From: Nicotiana tabacum
Lineage: Eukaryota; Streptophyta; Magnoliopsida; Solanales; Solanaceae
Reading direction: 5' to 3'
NCBI RefSeq assembly: GCF_000715075.1
Contig: NC_134101.1
Location: 192,592,103-192,656,102, forward strand
DNA: 64,000 nt
Positions 25,100 through 37,515 of this stretch are shown piece by piece. Each line of letters opens with the position of its first letter. The stretch's first letter is position 1. The notes below the pieces were generated by a model. The model saw only the letters and a list, made by a program, of their open reading frames with translations, was not told the origin of the DNA and did not search any database. A program made the translations under genes and the position numbers.

Positions 25100-26920
25100 C
25101 CTCCTCTAGTGCAAATTTAGATACTTTTGCTTGAACAAGTGCTGCAAGCTCCGATGGTCAGTATAAATCTCACAAGGCACACCGTATAAGTAATGGCGCC
25201 AAATCTTCAGGGCGTGAACAATGGCAGCTAACTCAAGGTCGTGAACAGGGTAGTTCTTCTCATGTATCTTCAATTGTCTAGACGCGTAGGCAATCACTCT
25301 ACAGTCCTACATTAACACCGCTCCAAGGCCAACCCTCAAGGCATCACAATAGAACGTATAAGACTCCGAACCTGTAGGCAATTTCAAAATTGGGGCTGTG
25401 GTCAAAGCTGTCTTGAGCTTCTGAAAGCTTGCCTCACACTCCTCTGTCCACTGGAACGGAGCACCCTTCTGGGTCAACCTGGTCATGGTGGCTGCAATCG
25501 ATGAAAACCTCTCCCAAAGCGACGGTAGTGACCTACCAAACCAAGGAAACTACGAATATCTGTAGCTAAGGATGGTCTGGGCCAACTCGGCACGACCTCT
25601 ATTTTCTTCAGATCCACTTGAATGCCCTCACTCGATAACACGTGGCCTAAGAATGCCACTAAATCTAACAAAAACTCACATTTCAAGAACTTAGCATATA
25701 ACTTCTTCTCTCTTAGAGTCTGAAGCACAGTCCTCAGGTGTTGCTCATGATCTTCCCGACTCCGGTAATACACCAGAATATCATCAATAAAGACAATGAC
25801 GAACGAGTGAAGATACAACCAGAATATACTGTGCATCAAATGCATAAAGGCTGCTGGGGCATTGGTCAGCCCAAATGACATGACAAGGAACTCGTAATGA
25901 CCATACTGAGTCTTGAAAGTAGTCTTCAGGATATCTGGCTCCTAAATCTTCAACTGATGGCAACGTGAGCGCAAAACAATCTTAGAAAACACCCGTGCGC
26001 CCTGAAGCTGGTCAAACAGATCATCAATACGAGGAAAAGGATAACGATTCTTCACTGTAACCTTGTTCAACTGGTGATAATCAATACACATATGCATAGA
26101 ACCATCATTTTTCTTTACAAACAAGACAATAGCACCCCAAGGTGATACACTGGGCTGAATAAAACCCTTATTAAGCAATTCCTGTAACTGATCCTTCAAC
26201 TCATTCAACTCAGGAGGAGCCATATGATATAGAGGAATAAAAATGGGCTGAGTGCCCGGCAACAGATCGGTGCCAAAATCAATATCTCTATCAGGAGGCA
26301 TGCTTAGAAGATCAGCTAGAAACACATCGAAAAAATCCCATACTACTGGGACTGAATCAACTAAAGGGGTATCAATACTTACATCTCTCACATAAGCTAA
26401 GTACGCATCACACCCCTTCTCAACCATACCCTGAGCCTTAAGAAAAGAAATAACTCTACTGGGAGTGTGATCTAAAGTACCCCTCCACTCAATACACGGT
26501 ACACCTGGCATAGCCAGCATCACGGTTTTGGCATGACAATCAAGAATAGCATAATGAGGAGACAACCAGTCCATGCCTAAGATAATATCAAAATCTACTA
26601 TGCTGAGCAACAATAAATCAGCTCTGGTAAGAGCAACCAAACACGACCGATAGACGCAGTCCACAATAAGAGAATCTCCCACAGGAGTAGAAACATAAAC
26701 AGGAGAACTCACAGAATCCCGAGATACACCCAAATGCGGAGCAAAATAAGAAGACACATAAGAGTAAGTAGAGCCTGGATAGAATAGAACCGGTGCATCT
26801 CTATGGCAAACCAATATAATTCCTGTGATGATAGAATCGGAGGCAACAACCTCAGTACGGGCAGGAAGGGCATATTATCTGGCCTTTCCTCCCTCTCTAA
26901 GGCGACCTCTACCTCCCCGA
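25100..26920 (-). pseudogene. T2 protease, reverse transcriptase and RNase H remnant
   Basis: Protease: the active site near 26780 reads FYPGS where relatives have FDPGS, so the catalytic Asp is gone; [20 protein letters not shown] follows. [12 protein letters not shown], then [13 protein letters not shown], where relatives have [11 protein letters not shown] (Asp to Val near 25978), then a stop, then [12 protein letters not shown] intact at about 25770-25810. A frameshift falls near 25500. RNase H contains [19 protein letters not shown] and [16 protein letters not shown] at about 25010-25040. Confidence 0.85.
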
Positions 26921-26959
26921 CCACCACCTCTAGCTGGCTGAGTAGGTGGGATAGAAACT

Positions 26960-28280
26960 GGAGATGTAATCATAGCCTGTGAACTCTACGGGGCATATTA
27001 TGACTGAGAAGTGTGTGGAGCTGCACTCCTCCCAAGTCTAGGGCAATCCCTAACCACATGGCATGTGTCACCACACTCAAAACAAGCTCTGGGAGGATGT
27101 GGCGGTTGTGACTAGCTCGGACCAGGTCTTCTAGACTGACCTCTGAAAGCACCCAGTGCAGGAGGCGCACTAGAAACCAGAGGTGCATAATAAGGGTCTT
27201 GAGGCCTAGGAGGAGCTGGAGCACTACTGGCTACTGGAAGAGCTGAATAAACAAGACAACTCATATAACCCCTACCATGATGACCTACAGCTGGGGTACG
27301 GGCACCAGAATAATGGCCCGACTCTCGAGACCTCTTGGCCTTCCTCTCCTCTCTATCCCTAGCATGCATACCCTTAATCCTCCTAGCAATGCTCACCACC
27401 TGCTGATAAGAAATATCCATCTCCAACTCGTGAGCCATGCTAGACCTGATGCTAGGAATAAGGCCCTCAATAAAATGGTGAACACTCTCACGAACAGTAG
27501 AAACGAGGGCTGGTGCATGCCTAGCCAAACTAGTGTAATAGACAGCATACTCTGAGATAGTCATAGCACCCTGGCACAAATGCTCAAACTCTGTGCGCCA
27601 TACATTCCTGAGGCTCTGAGGAACATACTCTCTGAGGAACATATCTGAAAACTGAGTCCAAGTTAGTGAAGTAACCTCATAGACTGTCTAACTCATAGGT
27701 GCACTACCACTTATAGGCGGCTCTTCAAAGCTGGAAGGTAGTGAAGGAAAACCCGCTCGATCCTGATATACCCATGGTACGGGAATGCGGTACCTCTCAT
27801 CTAGAAATCCTAGAGCATCCTCCTATGCTAGACCGCTGAATACAGGAGGCTTGTACTTCTTGAACCTCTCAAGACTCAGCTGCTCCTCCTCAAAAGCCAC
27901 TGCCCCGTCCTTGGGCTGAACTGGCGCTACAGGCGGTCCAGGAATAATCTCAGGAACCTGCTCAACATGTACTCACTACTCAGGAGTGCGGGCGGCGGGA
28001 GTCTGTGCTCCTCCCCCGGCTTGAGATGTGGCTGCAGCAAGGGGAAGCAACCCTGCCTGAGCCAAGGTGGTATACATGCACATGAGTGGAGTAGTAGTAG
28101 CAGTAGGCATATCAGGTGCCTGGACTCCGGCTGGAACTGCAGGTGGTACCTCAGCGGCAGCTCGCGCAGGTTCTCTGGCTGCACCACGTGCGCGTCCTCG
28201 ACCTCTACCCTGGCCCCGGCCTCTGACGGCTGCAGTAGGGGCGCGGGTGCCTGATCATCTCGGGTAGCACATGTCCTCAC
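26960..28280 (-). pseudogene. T2 gag remnant
   Basis: The start codon at 28278-28280 is followed by MRTCATRDDQAPAP, then a frameshift in an Arg/Gly-rich stretch. The gag core (FLREYVPQSLRN, HLCQGAMTISEY, FIEGLIPSIRSSM) reads 27642 to 27112. A CCHC knuckle with a Gly-to-Cys change (CFECGDTCHVVRDC) lies at about 27040-27087, beyond the end of that frame. Confidence 0.8.
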
Positions 28281-28469
28281 TATCTGTGAGAGAATAGAAG
28301 ATAGAACTTTACAATTATGATGTCAAAATATCGCACGACAAGTAATCAAATAAAGTGGAAATTTTCCTAACAGTTACATAGCCTCTCGTAGATAAGTACA
28401 AACATCTCCACACTGATCAACGAGACTCTAATAAACCGGATTGTGATCCATGACTCCTATGAACCTAGA

Positions 28470-28481
28470 GCTCTGATACCA
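28470..28481 (-). promoter_or_regulatory. Primer-binding site of T2 (initiator tRNA-Met type)
   Basis: Reverse complement is TGGTATCAGAGC, an exact match to the usual tRNA-iMet primer-site core, 3 nt inside the 5' LTR edge. Confidence 0.8.
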
Positions 28482-29159
28482 GCTTTTCACGACCCCAGTT
28501 TGCCCTTCGTGAATCATCGTGATGGAACCTAGTCTCTACGACTAGGTAAGCCTAATTTACAGAAGAAAAACCAAAATTTTGCAGAAGTAAAACAATTTAA
28601 ACCAGAAATAAAGTAGTAACAATGTTTAAATGTGTCGCTCGGCTCACACCATGTTTAAATATTAATACCAATACATAAATCCAAGATCCAAAAACCCACG
28701 AATCACAAGCTAAGATCAATACTACATAGCTCTAACTCCGGAATGTCTAATAAGAACAAAAAAATACAGAAGGGCTAAATACTAAAAGTAGGAATAGAAA
28801 GGGACTTCTCGGTCTAAGGACGCAACAGATGTACCTCGAAGTCTCTAGAGCAGTCTCCTCCTCAAGGATGATAGGCCTGAGTAGAGGTACCTGGATCTGC
28901 ACATGAAAAACATGCGTAAAAGAGGCATGAGTACACCATAGCGGTACTCAGTAAGTGCCAAGCCTAACCTCGATTGGGTAGTGACGAGGAAGGTCAGGGC
29001 CCTACTGAGATTAAATAAATATAAAGATGACAGGATAAGATAAGCAGTACAATTGAAAATCTACAGTAAGAATCTACACAGGATAATAAGAGTACAATAA
29101 CGGAAACAAAGATGAAGGCAAACCACAAAGAAGTACCACTCATAACAAGGATGATAACC

Positions 29160-29475
29160 GGGGATCTCTTGGTATCCTCAATATATGCTAGGGATCTCTT
29201 GGTATCCCAAGAATCTCTTGGTATGCTCAATATATACTAGGGATCTCTTGGTATCCCGAGGATCTCTCGGTATCCTTAATATATGATAGGGATCTCTCGG
29301 TATCCCTAATATATGATAGGGATATCTCGGTATCCCGAGGATCTTTTGGTATCCTCAATATATTCTAGGGATCTCTTGGTATCCCGAGGATCACCTGGTA
29401 TCCTCAATATATGCTAGGGATCTCTTGGTATCCTCAAAATACGTGCCAGGGATGTTTTGGTATCCCGCACCTCAG
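29160..29475. repeat. GGATCTCTTGGTATCC minisatellite (T2 5' LTR)
   Basis: About 13 copies of the 16-bp unit seen at 21270-21590. Their order and variants differ between the two LTRs, so the arrays have evolved independently. Confidence 0.8.
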
Positions 29476-30252
29476 TTCAGATTATAAATACGTACAGGGG
29501 ATCTCCCGGGATGCCGTTCCGTAGTCCCAAAGAAAAAAAAAAGCAACAACACAAGAATACCCAATTAAGCTAAATTTCGTACCAAGTAAACAGTTAATTC
29601 TAGCCTAACATGCTTCACGTAATGCAATTAAGGCAGTTTAAGCAAATAGGCAATAAAGTCAACTAAATGTGCTTTTCTAAACTAGCAATTGGCTAAATTC
29701 ACAAGTAAAATAAAACAGGAAAAAGAACTCAATTGAAATACTTAAGGAAAAACTGGATTTTCAATAATTAGCTCAAGTACTCGCTCGTTACCTCACATAC
29801 AAGGCATTTCAATTATCAAATATATCATATCCTAAGGGGAAGGTCCCCCACACAAGGTTAGACAAACCACTTACCTTTAATCGGCTGAAAAATCAACCCG
29901 TAACCATGCTCTTGCCACGAGTACTCGACTCCAAATGGCCAAAATCTATTCAATTTAATTACATAATGTAAATAACACTTCAAGTAACTGATTCTACAAT
30001 TAAATTCTAAGCTAATGCGCAAAATTATGTAAAATGACCAAAACGCCCCTCGGGCCCACATCTCGGTTCATCACACAAAAGTCTCCAATTATACAAGTCC
30101 TAACCCCCCAATTACCACTGATTTTCCTTAATTTTTCATGCATAAATTGATAAAATCACTCCAATAACGAGTTTAGGGACTCAAGAACTTACCCCAATGA
30201 ACTCCTCTGAAATTCCCTCTTAAAAAGTGCTCCCCAAGCTTCTTTTCATTTT

Positions 30253-30980
30253 GAAAAGATGAATAATGGCTAAATTTCACGAAGGCAAGAATTTATATGT
30301 TCTACCCAGCGATTTCCGCATTTGCGGCCCTGAGACCGCATCTGCAGTCCAGCTTCTGCGGAGCCTAGGATGCATCTGTGACTTTCACTTAAAGACCCAT
30401 TTCCGCATCTGCGGTTACCCTTGCGCAGGTGCGGTACCGCTTCTGCGGTGGACTACCCGCATCTGCGGTTCCTGAAGAGATGGCCAAATTCAGCTTCTGC
30501 GATCTCCAACTCGCAGATGCGGTTCCATTTCTGCGGTAAATCTCCCGCATCTGCGGAACCTGCTGACCTCCCTAAATTTTGCTTTTGCGGCCTATTAGCC
30601 ACTTCTGCGGCGCCGCACCTGCGGAACCAAAACCGCAGGTGTGATTATGACAGAACCAGCAACTGAAAAAGATGAAAAATGACTAATTTTCGCTAAGGCA
30701 AGAATTTATATGTTCTACCCAACGATTTTTGCATTTGAGGCCTTGGGACCGCATCTTCGGAGCCTAGGTCGCATCTGCGACTTTCACTTAAAGGCCTATT
30801 TTCGCATCTGCGGTTACCCTTCCGCAGGTGCGGTACCGTTTCTGCGGTGAACTACCCGCATCTGCGGTGAACTACCCGCATCTGCGATTCCTGAAGAGAT
30901 GGTTGAATTCCACTTCTGCGGCCACTTAGCCGCTTCTGCGGCGGCGCACCTGCAGACAGAACCAGTAGCTGAAGCTGCAA
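30253..30980. repeat. Tandem duplication of promoter plus palindromic array
   Basis: Two copies at a 413-bp offset: the TATA-containing AAGAATTTATATGTTCTACCC occurs at about 30288 and about 30701, and each copy is followed by a CGCATCTGCGG-type array (30310-30650 and 30735-30965) ending near CAGAACCAG. The second copy is partly deleted. The 3' LTR has one copy. Confidence 0.8.
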
Positions 30981-31640
30981 CTTTAATTCCAAAATCTTTC
31001 AATCAACCATCCGAAATCATCCTGATGCCTCTAGAACCTCAACCAAAAGCACCAACAAGTCACAAACCACTATCCAAACTTGTATCAATCCTTAAAACAC
31101 CTAAAGCAACATCAAAACCTCGAATTAACTATGGATTCAAGCCTAAGAACTTCAAAATTCTCAAAATACGCTTTCGATTAAAATGTCTATCAAACCTCGT
31201 TCGAATGACATGAAATTTTGCACACACATCACATTCAACACTACAGAGCTACTCCAGCTTCCAGAATTCCATTTCGAATCTCAGATGAAAATCTCACTAT
31301 CGGACCGGAAACTTCAAAAATTCAACTTTCGGCATTTCAAGCCTAAATTAGCTACAAACCTCCAAAACACAATCCTAATATGCCTCTACGCCCGAAATTA
31401 CCTATTTGAGCTCACAGAACCATCAGATTTCCATTCCGAGGCCTTCTTCACACTGTTCCGACTACGACCAACTTTCTAACACTTAACCTCTCATTTAGGG
31501 ACTAAGTGTCCCAAAACTCTCCGAAACTCAAAGCCGATCATCCCGGCAAATCAAAATAGCATAAATAAGCTTGGGAAAAGTAGTTAATAGGGGATCGAAG
31601 CATTAATTCTTAAGACGACAGGCCAGGTCGTCACAGTATA

Positions 31641-32997
31641 GGTGAGGTGACGAGTACCTATGTGCCGCCAAATTATCTGTTTAGCCTGTTCCCTTCCTCG
31701 TTCCTAATATAATGTTTTCCTTTCTTAATTGCTGCATGCTTATTGGTGCTTCCATGTTTAATCGCTTCTTGTTAGATGTTATTTTCTTTATTGAAGGTAT
31801 TAATTGTTCCGTAATTCATTATATCACATTATTGGTTTAAGTTGATTTATCGGTGCTTCATGGTACATTTTAGTTGGTCTCGCTGTGTAGTATTCATTGA
31901 TGAAGTTTCATAATTGTTTAGATTTCCGTTTGCTTTGGTTTGAGGCATAAATGTTGTGGAGGGATTTGAGCTGATTTGTGAAATACTTGTTCTTATTGTG
32001 TGACTGGTACTGATATGGTAGGATCGGGTTGCACGGCGTAACAAAAGTAATGAGGGTGAAATATGATTGTTTGGTGGGATCGAGTTGCGCGCCGAAACAG
32101 GATTAATAAAGGTGGACAAGAGGGATCGGGTTGCACGCCACAACATGAGGCATACGGGTGATATAATGAAGAGCAATAAGGGTGGACTAGTGGGATCGGG
32201 TTGCACGCCGCAATAGGAGTAATAAGGGTGAATATTCATATTGTTACTAACTATATGGTCAGATCGGGATGCGCGCTGCATCATTTTGTTACTTATGTAT
32301 TTCTCTTCTACTGTGATCTTATTCTATAGCATTATAACTCTCTTAAGGATTGGTTATAGATAAGTTCTGATAAGATGTTTGAGTTTTGTATTTATTTGCT
32401 GCAAGTTATTGTTCCATTTCATTATGTATTTCCATTTTGCTTTATTATACACTGTATACAGGTTATATTCTGAATGCCCCGCCATAGCCTCGTCACTACC
32501 TCATCGAGGTTAGGCTCGGTACTTACCAGTACATGGGGTCAGTTGTACTGATACTGCACTTTTCACTTTCTGTGCAAATTTCAAAGCTGGTAGTGGCTGA
32601 TCGAGAGGTCGGTTGTAAATACTTCATTGAGGAGACCCAAGGTAGTCTTGCTAGCATCCGCAGGCCCTGGCGTCCCCCATATGTTTCTATATTTCTATTT
32701 TATTTTCTTTCGAGATAGATGTACTTTTCTTTCAGACCCATACATTTAGATATTCATAGAATGTTCGTGGATTGTGACACCATTTTTTGGGTGGTAACTG
32801 TTTCGGTATTGTTAATAGTATGAGGATAATCGGTTATTTTGTACTTCTGCATTTATTTTAGTTTGGTTTAGTTTTGTTAATGTTCACTTATAAAATATAA
32901 AGGAAAAGGGTGAATGGATTTCTAACGTTGGCTTGCCTAGCGAGTGCAATATTAGGGACCATCACGGTCCCGACGGTGGAAAATCCGGGTCGTGACA
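31641..32997 (+). mobile_element. Solo LTR in T1 3' LTR, right part
   Basis: Continuation of 18955-20596 after T2. It contains a GTTGC...GCAAC hairpin minisatellite at 32010-32285 and ends GGGTCGTGACA. It holds the empty-site version of the hAT-like insertion target near 31794. Confidence 0.85.
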
Positions 32998-33002
32998 ACA
33001 TT

Positions 33003-34579
33003 GGAATTGATTTTTTTAGCAATAATTGATGTTATTAAGTTAATTATGACTAAATACGAGTGGATTGGAGGTGGAATCTAGAGGAAAAGCAGTAATTTAG
33101 CATTGAGTTGGCCGTTGGATTGAGGTAAGTGTTGTGTCTAACTTTGACTTGAGGGATTAGGAATCCCTGACTTAATTGCTATGTGAAAATCCATGTGTGT
33201 GGTGTATAGGCGAGGTGACGAGTAACTATGCGTCGCCAAATTATCTTCTTAGCTTGTTCCCTTCCCCGTTCCTAATATATTTTCTTCTGTCTTAACTGAT
33301 ACATGCTTATTGGTGTTTTTATGTTTAATTGCTTCCTGTTAGATGTTTTTTTCTTTATTAAAGGTATTAATTACCCCGTAGTTTCATCGTATTATATTAT
33401 TGGCTTAAGATGGTTTATCGGTGGTTCAAGGTATATTTTGGTTGGTCTCACCATGTAATATTACTTAAGTGAAGTTTCATAATTGTACAACCTTTGTTTT
33501 GCTTTGGTTTGAGGCTTAAATATTGTGGAGGGTTTTGAGTTAAACTGTGAAATTCTTGTTCTTATTGTGTGATTGGTACTGATATGGTGGGATCGGGTTG
33601 CACGCCACAACAAGAGGAATAAAGGTGATATGTTGAGGAGGAATAAGGGCGAAACGTGATTGCCAAGCGAGATCGGGTTGCGCACCGCAACAAGAGGAAT
33701 AAGGGTGATATAATTAAGAGTAATAAGGGCAGATTGTTAATGTATGGTGGGATCGGGTTGCGCGCTGCAACAGGAGTAATAAAGGCGGTTTGATACAGAG
33801 TAATAAGGGTGAATGTTCATATTGTTACTGATTATATGGTGGGATCGAGATGCGCGCCACATCAGTTTGTTATTTATGTATTCTTCTTCAGCTATGAATT
33901 TATTCTAGAGTTTTGTAACTCTCTTAAGGATTGGTTATAGCTGGGTTCCGATAAGATATTTGAGTTTCTTATACATTTTGATGCAAGTTCCTGTTTCATT
34001 TTGTCTTATACTCCTTTTTTGCTTTATTTATACTGTGTGCAGGTTATATTATAAATGCACCACCGTAGCCTCGCCACTATCTCGTCGAGGTTAGGCTCGT
34101 TACTTACTAGTACATAGGGTCGGTTGTACTGATACTATACTCTACACTTCCTGTGCAGATTTTGGAGCTGGTTGTGGCTGATCGAGAGGTCGGTTGCAGG
34201 CATTTCATCTAGGAGACCCAAGGTAGTCCTGCTGGCATCTATAGGCCCTGGCGTCCCCTCTTATGTTCTACATTCCTATTTTCATTTCTTTCGAAACAAA
34301 TGTAATTTCTTTCAGACTAATGTTTGTAGATATTCATAGTGTGTTTGTGGATTGTAACACCAATTTCTGGGTGGTTAAAAGTTTCAGTATTATTAATAGT
34401 ATATAGATAACTAGTTAATTATGTGCTTCCACATTTATTTCAGTTGAATTTATCTTTATTAATTTTAAACTATGAATTTAAAGGAAAAAGGTGAATAAAA
34501 ACTCTAATGTTGGCTTGCCTAGCGAGTGCGATGTTAGGCGCCATCACGGTCCTAATGATGGGAATTCCGGGTCGTGACA
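33003..34579 (+). mobile_element. T1 3' LTR, right part
   Basis: Resumes exactly where 18954 broke (GGAATTGATTT...). The same junction is continuous in the solo LTR at about 20388. Carries the GTTGCGCGCTGCAAC-type minisatellite at 33585-33860, an empty site of the hAT-like insertion near 33355, and ends GGGTCGTGACA. Confidence 0.85.
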
Positions 34580-35054
34580 ATAAATTTATGTTTGGGGTTT
34601 TTTATAAGGATTCTGTAAGACAAACTTTTTAACATGCATTTAGGGATTACTGTTATTTCGGTGATTTTACATTCGTATTCTCAGATTTCATCTCAAATTT
34701 CTCTGAACCATTTGATAATCTACATGAATACAAAAAAACCGCACAAAAAGACTCATTTGAAGCCTATTTGGTGTTGTTGTTGTTGATTTTCAATCTTGAC
34801 AGAACTCGACTATCTCAGTTTTGGTAAGTTAAAACCTTTTTTTGGAGAGACCTATTACATGTTGGTATTCCAATTTTTTGTTCTATGGCTATGTGCCTAA
34901 ATCAGTAGATAGATACTTTTAAATTTTATAAGGCACATATATGTTACTGTAAGGTTATACGAAAATATAATACTTCTTTGCGACTGATGTTCTTTTGAAA
35001 CATTCTATAGATTTTTTTTACATTAGAATTAAATGCATATATTTGGCCACTTAA
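34580..35054 (+). other. Flank of T1 and T3, probably 5' part of the CACTA element
   Basis: No ORF. It becomes contiguous with 46088 onward when T3 is removed. GGTAAGTT at 34823 looks like a splice donor, so this may be a transposase leader with an intron. The assignment rests on position only. Confidence 0.35.
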
Positions 35055-35754
35055 TGTGACGACCCGACCAGTCGTCTCATGAGCTACCGCTCAGTTTCCT
35101 CCATTTCAGCTTCTTTACTCTTCGTTATCCGTGTTTTATGTGATTGAGTTGATTAGTTCGAGTTCGGAGAGGATTTGGTAAGAAATGAGACACTTAGTCT
35201 CTTTTAAGAAGGCTTAAGTTGGAAAAAGTCAACCGGGTGTTGACTTATGTGTTAGAAGGCTCAGAAGTGAGTTCCGATGGTTCGGTTAGCTTCGGGAGGT
35301 GATTTGTGACCTAGGAGCGCAATCAGAATGAGTTTGGAGTTGTAGAGAAGATTTAAACTTGAATTGGCGAAATTGATATTTCGGCAAATTCCGGTTGATA
35401 GGCGAGATTTTGATATTGGGGTCGGAATAGAATTTCGAGAGTTGCAGTAGCTTCATTTTGACATTTGGGATGTGTGTGCAAAATTTCAGGCCATTCGGAC
35501 GAGATTTGATAGACCTTTTGATCGAAAGCATAATTTAAGAGTTCTTGGAGTTCTTAGGCTTGAATCCTATGTTAAATTGGTGATTTGATGTTGTTGTGAG
35601 CGTTCCGAAGTTTTGAGCAAGTTTGAACGATGTCATGGGATGTGTTGGTGCAATTGGTTCGAAGTTCTGGGAGTTCCGGGTAGGTTCCAGGATGTTTTAG
35701 TGCAACAATCATAGCTGTAGCAGGTCTACAGGGGTTGCAGGCCCCGAAACTCAC

Positions 35755-35925
35755 TCACACGGTCCGCACAAAAATAAGTGCACCTGCGTTGAGTGCTGTG
35801 CGGACCGCAAAAAAGCAGGCGCGGCCGCGGTAGGTGTCGTGCAGACCGCACAAAAGTGGGCGCGACCGCGGTAGGCGTTGCGCGGACCGCACAAAAGTGG
35901 GCGCGGCTGCGGTAGCTGAAACCTG
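35755..35925. repeat. Palindromic-word array (GCGGACCGCA type), T3 5' LTR
   Basis: Words GCGGACCGCA, GCGGTCCGCA-like and GCGGCCGCGG alternate with a CAAAA(G/A) spacer, at about 35-55 bp intervals, ending about 10-20 bp before the TATA box. Confidence 0.75.
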
Positions 35926-35934
35926 AGGGGTACC

Positions 35935-35942
35935 TATAAATA
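35935..35942 (+). promoter_or_regulatory. TATA box of T3 5' LTR
   Basis: TATAAATA, preceded by GGGGTACC and followed by CGAGGTCTTGGG. Identical context at 44173-44180 in the 3' LTR. Confidence 0.7.
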
Positions 35943-36770
35943 CGAGGTCTTGGGTTTTATTTAATATTTTAACCTAGAGAGCTCGGATTTTGGCAATTTT
36001 TCAAAGGTTTTTCAAGAAATTCATCGGGGTAAGTGAGTTTAACTCAAATTTGGCTAGAATACATGAATCTATCACTGAATTCATCATTTAATTCGTGATT
36101 TGAGATGGAATTTAGGAAGAAAATTGTGAAACCTTTCAAAAATGTATAATGATGATTTGAAGGACCAAATGGTATCGGAATTGGATAATTTTGGTATGAT
36201 TAGACTCGTGAGGGTAAGAGGATTCTGAAAATGTAATTTTTACCTGATTTCGAGATGTGGGCCCGGGGCTCGGGTTTTGCTAATTTCGAGATTTTTGATA
36301 TTTTTTGAATGTTTTCGCTTGGGATTTGTTCTTTTAGCATATTGTGGCGTATTCGTTTTGATTTTGGATAGATTCGACATGCGTGGAGGCCAATTCGACG
36401 GGCAAAGGCATTGCGAGCTAGAGAATTAGCCAGTTCGAGGTGAGTAATGGTTGTAAATGATGTCCTGAGGGTTTGAAAACCCGGATTGCACAACGTAGTG
36501 CTATATTGAGGCAAGATATGCACTGGATGATGAGCGTGGGGTCTTTCACTACTGGGGATTTTGACTTGGTCCATTCCGATTGATAATTTTACCGAATATT
36601 TGACTGAAATTCATTTGTTATCATCATGATTTGGGCTTCGTGCCATATTTGGGCTTCGTTCCAACTATTTGAACCCTTCGGGGATTTTTATCACTGTTTC
36701 CTCACTGCTTGACTTATTATTTGAACTCAATCCTGTTGATATCTAATGTTTTACAAACTCAACCACTTTT

Positions 36771-37308
36771 ACTCAGATTTGAAACTTAAATGATATTTCT
36801 ACATCATGTTTTGGGCTGAGAACTACTGTTTTACTAATGCCCAAGGGACTTGTGAGTATTTTGGACTGAGTGAGGCCGAGGGCCATATGTGAGGATATGC
36901 TGGGTGATATGAGGCCGAGGGCCTGAGATACTTTATATGCCATGAGGTGGCTTGAGTGATGTGAGGCTGAGTGCCGAGTGATGATGCCACGAGGTGGCTT
37001 GATATAGCGCTTGGGCCGTAAGGGGCCCGTCCGAAGTCTACTCAGATTTGAAACTTAAATGATATTTCTACATCATGTTTTGGGCTGAGAACTACTGTTT
37101 TACTAATGCCCAAGGGACTTGTGATGATTTTGGACTGAGTGATGCCGAGGGCCATATGTGAGGATATGCTGAGTGATATGAGGCTGAGGGCCTGAGATAC
37201 TTTATATGCCATGAGGTGGCTTGAGTGATGTGAGGCTGAGTGCCGAGTGATGATGTCACGAGGTGGCTTGATATAGCGCTTGGGCCGTAAGGGGCCCCTC
37301 CGAAGTCT
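36771..37308. repeat. 269-bp tandem duplication in T3 5' LTR only
   Basis: Copies at 36771-37039 and 37040-37308, both starting ACTCAGATTTGAAACTTAAA. The 3' LTR has only one copy (from about 45008), so the duplication arose after insertion or was lost from one LTR. Confidence 0.88.
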
Positions 37309-37515
37309 GCACACCCACAGTGAGAGCGGGTACCCATTGTTTTGAGTGATTGATGCTACGCCCGAGGGGCTGATATGAGTGATTGTGAGGTAGCCCGAGG
37401 GGCTGATACTATTTCGAGAGTGAGCCCGAGGGGCTGATACTGTACTAAGAGTGAGCCCGAGGGGCTGATACTATGCTGAGCGATTGATACTGTGCCCGAG
37501 GGGCGGATTTCTACT
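36885..37515 (+). repeat. Hairpin minisatellite with GAG loop, T3 5' LTR leader
   Basis: Repeated short hairpins with a common GAG loop and different stems: GGCC-GAG-GGCC, GCCAC-GAG-GTGGC and AGCCC-GAG-GGGCT, joined by TGATACTA/TGATATGAG spacers. At least four AGCCCGAGGGGCT-type units lie at 37360-37500. Confidence 0.75.

Larger units (their letters stand above)
20597..31635 (-). mobile_element. T2: full-length reverse Tekay-type element
   Basis: Bounded by the 5-bp TSD GTATA (20592-20596 and 31636-31640) inside the solo LTR. LTRs are 28485-31635 (5', reading leftward) and 20597-23414 (3'). Between them, on the minus strand, lie a primer-binding site, gag, protease, RT, RNase H, integrase and chromodomain. 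All reading frames are broken and three catalytic positions are changed. Confidence 0.92.
28485..31635 (-). mobile_element. T2 5' LTR
   Basis: 3151 bp. Its outer end (31635) begins TGTGACGACCTGGCC in element orientation. The inner end reads GTCGTGAAA, so its terminal CA is mutated. It is about 330 bp longer than the 3' LTR, explained mainly by a 413-bp tandem duplication at 30253-30980. Confidence 0.88.
10012..34579 (+). mobile_element. T1: decayed Tekay-type Ty3-gypsy element, heavily nested
   Basis: Order: 5'-truncated 5' LTR (10012-12331), tRNA-iMet-type primer site, gag, protease, RT, RNase H, integrase, chromodomain, 3' LTR. The 3' LTR is in two parts, 17597-18954 and 33003-34579, separated by a solo LTR that itself contains T2. 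The right-hand TSD would be ATAAA (34580-34584); the matching left copy was lost with the start of the 5' LTR. The chromodomain after the integrase and the LTR of about 2.9 kb place it in the Tekay/Del chromovirus group. Confidence 0.85.

Noticed and set aside
18955..32997. Full-length element with LTRs at 18955 and 31641
   Set aside because: The two parts are the left and right halves of a single LTR. The DNA between them is T2 with its own LTRs and GTATA TSD.
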